From the NCBI GenBank assembly GCA_025056835.1, contig JANWVS010000041.1, forward strand, positions 1 through 9,496: a DNA stretch of 9,496 bases, given 5' to 3'. Each line of letters starts with the position of its first letter. Positions within the stretch are counted from its first letter, which is position 1. The position numbers and the translations under genes are program-made. The stretch is from Gemmataceae bacterium. GTDB lineage: Bacteria > Planctomycetota > Planctomycetia > Gemmatales > Gemmataceae. The notes below the pieces were generated by a model. The model saw only the letters and a program-made list of their open reading frames with translations, had not been told where the DNA came from and searched no databases. Below, in pieces: positions 6,853-9,496 of this stretch.

Positions 6853-6860
6853 ATTATACT
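6853..6860. promoter_or_regulatory. Overlapping divergent -10 elements (ATTATACT)
   Basis: On the minus strand 6858-6853 reads TATAAT, a perfect -10 hexamer, about 57 bases before the FHA ATG. On the plus strand 6855-6860 reads TATACT (five of six), about 90 bases before the DUF1501 GTG. The two share four bases, so one melted region could serve both directions. Neither side has a recognisable -35 or a TGn extension. It is the only AT-rich spot in this stretch of the gap between the divergent genes. Confidence 0.42.
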
Positions 6861-6949
6861 GTTTTAGGGCCGGCGCCGTGGCCCACTTTCCCCTGGCAAT
6901 CAGCCATATCATTGGATATTCTTGAGGAAAGGTCCCGAGGGGTGTTGTC

Positions 6950-8374
6950 GTGCTCCGCTTCGTGGACGAATGTCGAAGTACTGCGGGCCGGTGGACGCGC
7001 CGCGAATGGTTGCGCCTGGGGGCCTTAGCCGGCGTCGGCTGGTGGAAGTCGCCAACGGGGCCGTCGGCCGAAAGTAGATCGGCGCGCGCGCCGGGGTTCG
7101 GCCGTGCAAAGTCCGTGGTAATCATCTTCACCAGCGGCGGCATGAGCCAACTCGAAACCTGGGATCCCAAGCCCGACGCACCGGAAGAAATCCGCGGCGC
7201 TTTCGGCACGATCGCCACGCCGATCGCCGGCGTGCGGCTCGGCGAACACCTGCCGCGCGTTGCCTCGCTAGCTCATCGTTATGCCATCATCCGTACCATC
7301 TCGCACGATGACGTCGATCACGGTTCGGCCACGTACTTGGCGTTGACAGGACGATTTCACGAGCGCAAGTCGTCCAATCCCTTGCCGCGGCCGATCGATC
7401 TGCCGACGCTGGGCGCGATCGTGCATCGGGTCCGGCCAGCGCGGAGTTTGCCAAGCTCGGCGGTCCACATCAATGGTCCTTTGCTGGCGCCGGAATTGGC
7501 GGCACCGGGACAGTTCGCGGGGCTGTTGGGGCGCGGCTGCGAACCGCTGGTGCTCGGCGATGTGGCTCGCGAAGGGGCCATCGTACCGGGGCTGGAGCCA
7601 CTGCCCGACGTGCCGACTGTTCGCCGTCGACAACGAGCTGACTTGTTGACTGCTATCGATCAGTTCCGCGGCGCCGCGGCCCGGCATCCCGCGCTGCTCG
7701 ACATGGACCACAGCTATCGAGCGGCCTATCAATTTCTCGATTCGGAAGCGGGGCGCCGGGCCTTCGATCTGACCCAGGAGCCGGCCGCGCTGCGCGAACG
7801 CTATGGGCTGTATCGCTCGGGCCAAGCGTGTTTGCTGGCACGGCGGCTGGTCGAAGCCGGTGTGCCGTACATCACCGTGTTTTTCAACCACACCATCCGC
7901 GGCCAGGACCGCGACCCGCACGATACCGACCTTTACGGCTGGGACACGCACAACGACATCTTCGAAGCTCTCGAGTATCACCTGTTGCCGCGCTTCGACC
8001 GCAGTTTCGCCGCCTTGCTGCTCGACTTGCAACAGCGTGGTTTGCTCGAACAGACGTTGGTCGTTTGCATGGGTGAGTTCGGCCGGGCGCCGCTGGTGGC
8101 CCTCGAACCACGCTTTGCCGGTTCCAGTCCGGGGCGGAAACACTGGGCGGCCACGTATTCCGTTGTCCTGGCGGGCGCCGGCATCGTTGGCGGGACGGTC
8201 GTTGGGGCTTCGGATCGCGCTGCCGCTTATCCCCGCACCCGGCCGATTCCGCCCTGGGACATCAACGCCACCATCGTCAACGCCCTCGGGATCGACCCCG
8301 CCGGCCATTATTTCGACAACGAAAACCGCCCTTACCCGATCTGCGACGGCACACCCATTCGCGAAGCGTACTGA
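6950..8374 (+). CDS. DUF1501 family protein with Tat-like N-terminus
   Basis: This 474-residue protein belongs to DUF1501 (PF07394), a sulfatase/alkaline-phosphatase-like fold common in Planctomycetes and of unproven biochemical role. Diagnostic segments are GGMSQLETWDPKPDAP (63-78), HDDVDHGS (119-126), GWDTHNDIF (330-338), RGLLEQTLVVCMGEFGRAP (363-381), KHWAATYSVVLAGAGI (397-412) and SDRAAAYP (421-428). The N-terminus carries TRREWLRLGALAGVGWW (16-32), a twin-arginine motif plus a short hydrophobic core, so export by Tat is likely, as usual for the family. Length is normal. The start is a GTG with GAGGGG (6937-6942) seven bases upstream. DUF1501 genes usually sit beside a DUF1549/DUF1553 cytochrome-like partner. 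Here none is adjacent: the upstream gene is divergent and the downstream gene convergent, so it is monocistronic. The substrate is unknown; sulfatase-like hydrolysis of polysaccharide esters is a guess from the fold. Confidence 0.95.
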   Translation: MLRFVDECRSTAGRWTRREWLRLGALAGVGWWKSPTGPSAESRSARAPGFGRAKSVVIIFTSGGMSQLETWDPKPDAPEEIRGAFGTIATPIAGVRLGEHLPRVASLAHRYAIIRTISHDDVDHGSATYLALTGRFHERKSSNPLPRPIDLPTLGAIVHRVRPARSLPSSAVHINGPLLAPELAAPGQFAGLLGRGCEPLVLGDVAREGAIVPGLEPLPDVPTVRRRQRADLLTAIDQFRGAAARHPALLDMDHSYRAAYQFLDSEAGRRAFDLTQEPAALRERYGLYRSGQACLLARRLVEAGVPYITVFFNHTIRGQDRDPHDTDLYGWDTHNDIFEALEYHLLPRFDRSFAALLLDLQQRGLLEQTLVVCMGEFGRAPLVALEPRFAGSSPGRKHWAATYSVVLAGAGIVGGTVVGASDRAAAYPRTRPIPPWDINATIVNALGIDPAGHYFDNENRPYPICDGTPIREAY

Positions 8375-8615
8375 TCTGCTCAACCGTCAGCCGGCGACGG
8401 CGCCGTTGACTCCGATCGACGCCGAGTGCGAACCGGCGCGCCGCGGCGGACCGCCGGCACCGCGCAGCGGCGGAAGTTCATCGAAACGTGTTGCCCCAAC
8501 GCTGCGCCGATCGGACGCCAGCCGAAGACGGATTCCCGCGCCGTAGCCGATGTTGGTGGATCCGCTGATCGACGTCAACGCGAAGGGCGTCTTAGCGCAC
8601 GGAGCTTGCCGACGA
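8375..8615. other. GC-rich 241-base gap between convergent genes, no confident gene
   Basis: No ORF here has a convincing start. A minus-strand frame stays open from inside the hydrolase gene to a stop at 8387-8389. Its part outside that gene has only a TTG at 8578 without Shine-Dalgarno as a possible start, for 63 residues of unfamiliar sequence. A small hairpin, CCGTC (8384-8388) with GACGG (8396-8400) and a 7-base loop, lies just after the DUF1501 stop but lacks a T tract. A 10-base palindrome, ACGGCGCCGT (8397-8406), overlaps it. The GGCGG-A-CCGCC repeat at 8445-8455 has too short a loop for an RNA hairpin. Confidence 0.5.
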
Positions 8616-9476
8616 TCATCGACGGAGCCAAGCGGCGATGCGCTCCCAGGCTGCTTCGCGGACGCCGGTGTAAAAGTGATCGGCCCCAGGGACGACCTCG
8701 ACAGCGAGATGCGAAGACCCGGCAGCCATCGCGGCAAGGTCGTGCGGCGCCTGTTGGAAGGCGACATGATTCTCAACTTCAATGCTGCCGAATAGCAACA
8801 GCGTGGGACACCGCAGGGCCGGTACCAATTGGAAGTAGTTGTATCGCTCGGTTGGTCCATACTTCTCCACATAACCGGCGGCGGTGATCACCAACGGCAG
8901 AGGCATGCGCACTTCCATCAACGACTGCCCCTGACCGCTTTCGACAAGCGACAGGGCTTGGCGATAAGTCGCCAGAAACTCGGACGCTCGGGCGCTGCGG
9001 CAAAACCAAGAATACGACAGACGCGGGGGCGACACGGCAACGATCGCTTGGATTGGCAGCTCCGGTTGGTGGGCCGCGGCATACAAACATTTGACCGCGC
9101 CGAGACTGTGGCCCAGCAGACCAAGGCGGGGTCCGACGTTGTCGCGCACCCAGTCGATCAAGCCGATCAGATCATGGCGGCACTCATCGACGGTTTCGTA
9201 CGCCGCCCCGTGGCGAATGCCTCCCTTGGCGGTAACGAGCGTGCTGATGCCGTCGTGTCCGCGCGTGTTGGCGCGGAGAGCGGCGACGCCAAGTCTCGCC
9301 AAATTCGCGGCCAACAGTTCGAAGAACGTCGAGCTGTAGAAGTTGCCTCCTGTGCCGTGGATGAGAATGACCGCATCGAGACCGACGTTCGCCGTCGAAG
9401 CGGGCTCGGCTCGATTCAAGGCCGCATCGAGAGTGCAGCCGTCGGGGGTGGGCACGCGAACAAGTTCTACGAGCAT
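8616..9476 (-). CDS. Alpha/beta-hydrolase fold protein
   Basis: The 286-residue product has the serine-hydrolase layout: the oxyanion-loop motif ILIHGTGGNFYSS (37-49), NTRGHDG (70-76), the nucleophile elbow GHSLGA with Ser124 (122-127), and the late His267 in PGADHFYTG (263-271). The strand that normally ends in the catalytic acid reads PTLLLFGSIEVEN (224-236), so Glu233 or Glu235 may take the place of the usual Asp, which is inference. The HGTGGNFYSS and NTRGHDG motifs recall a subgroup of bacterial and plant esterase-like hydrolases of unknown substrate. There is no signal peptide or membrane segment, so it is probably cytoplasmic. The ATG at 9476 has no Shine-Dalgarno; a -10-like TACAAT lies seven bases before it, which suggests a leaderless mRNA. 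The gene is convergent with the DUF1501 gene across 241 bases. Fold call is firm; substrate unknown. An upstream start beyond the window is unlikely but not excluded. Confidence 0.9.
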   Translation of the reverse strand: MLVELVRVPTPDGCTLDAALNRAEPASTANVGLDAVILIHGTGGNFYSSTFFELLAANLARLGVAALRANTRGHDGISTLVTAKGGIRHGAAYETVDECRHDLIGLIDWVRDNVGPRLGLLGHSLGAVKCLYAAAHQPELPIQAIVAVSPPRLSYSWFCRSARASEFLATYRQALSLVESGQGQSLMEVRMPLPLVITAAGYVEKYGPTERYNYFQLVPALRCPTLLLFGSIEVENHVAFQQAPHDLAAMAAGSSHLAVEVVPGADHFYTGVREAAWERIAAWLRR

Positions 9477-9483
9477 GCGTGAT

Positions 9484-9489
9484 ATTGTA
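9484..9489 (-). promoter_or_regulatory. -10 element at a spacing that implies a leaderless hydrolase mRNA
   Basis: On the minus strand this reads TACAAT, five of six -10 bases. Seven bases (ATCACGC) separate it from the ATG at 9476, so transcription would start on or next to the A of the start codon. No purine-rich ribosome site lies in between. Any -35 box would fall outside the window. Confidence 0.42.
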
Positions 9490-9496
9490 CGTCCTG

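Noticed and set aside
7268..8383. 371-residue minus-strand ORF antisense to the DUF1501 gene
   Set aside because: The composition is that of a shadow frame in GC-rich DNA, and the plus strand carries clear DUF1501 motifs from end to end.
8387..8872. 161-residue minus-strand ORF overlapping the hydrolase 3' end
   Set aside because: Most of it is a shadow of the hydrolase in another frame. Only the part below 8616 is unexplained and is noted separately.
8829..9482. 217-residue plus-strand ORF antisense to the hydrolase
   Set aside because: It has no recognisable domain, and the opposite strand has the complete hydrolase motifs.

Overview
The window is a GC-rich chromosomal segment, most likely from a planctomycete. 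The best clue is a Tat-signal DUF1501 protein at 6950-8374, a family greatly expanded in Planctomycetes. A membrane FHA protein with a proline-rich linker, short gene clusters on alternating strands and weak or absent Shine-Dalgarno sites fit the same picture. The order or genus cannot be read from the sequence. There are nine genes, all apparently housekeeping or general accessory functions. I see no phage, IS element, CRISPR array, tRNA or rRNA.

Layout. (1) On the minus strand, a PMT_2/GT39-type membrane glycosyltransferase (2551-1157) is followed after 47 bases by the N-terminal 369 residues of an Lhr-type superfamily 2 helicase (1109 to the left edge). (2) Divergent from these, on the plus strand, are a small protein with an extreme Asp/Glu tract and a compact C-terminal domain (2673-3152), a single-domain rhodanese 16 bases later (3169-3495), and NADP-type isocitrate dehydrogenase icd (3563-4858), which has its own extended -10 candidate. 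(3) On the minus strand, a six-helix membrane protein with an FHA domain, a Pro-rich linker and a zinc ribbon (6796-5555) precedes a secreted, Cys-type glutathione peroxidase (5466-4882) whose 3' end meets icd tail to tail. (4) On the plus strand is a solitary DUF1501 protein (6950-8374). (5) On the minus strand is an alpha/beta hydrolase (9476-8616) whose start looks leaderless.

How the genes relate. There is no clear single pathway. The rhodanese (sulfur transfer), the NADPH-producing isocitrate dehydrogenase and the thiol peroxidase could all serve redox or sulfur metabolism, but this is only suggestive because peroxidase and icd are convergent. The points most worth a second look are the acidic protein, the FHA domain that has lost most of its phosphothreonine-binding residues and sits behind a duplicated membrane module, the shared ATTATACT element between the FHA and DUF1501 genes, and the leaderless hydrolase start. 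I did not find a convincing new multi-gene system.
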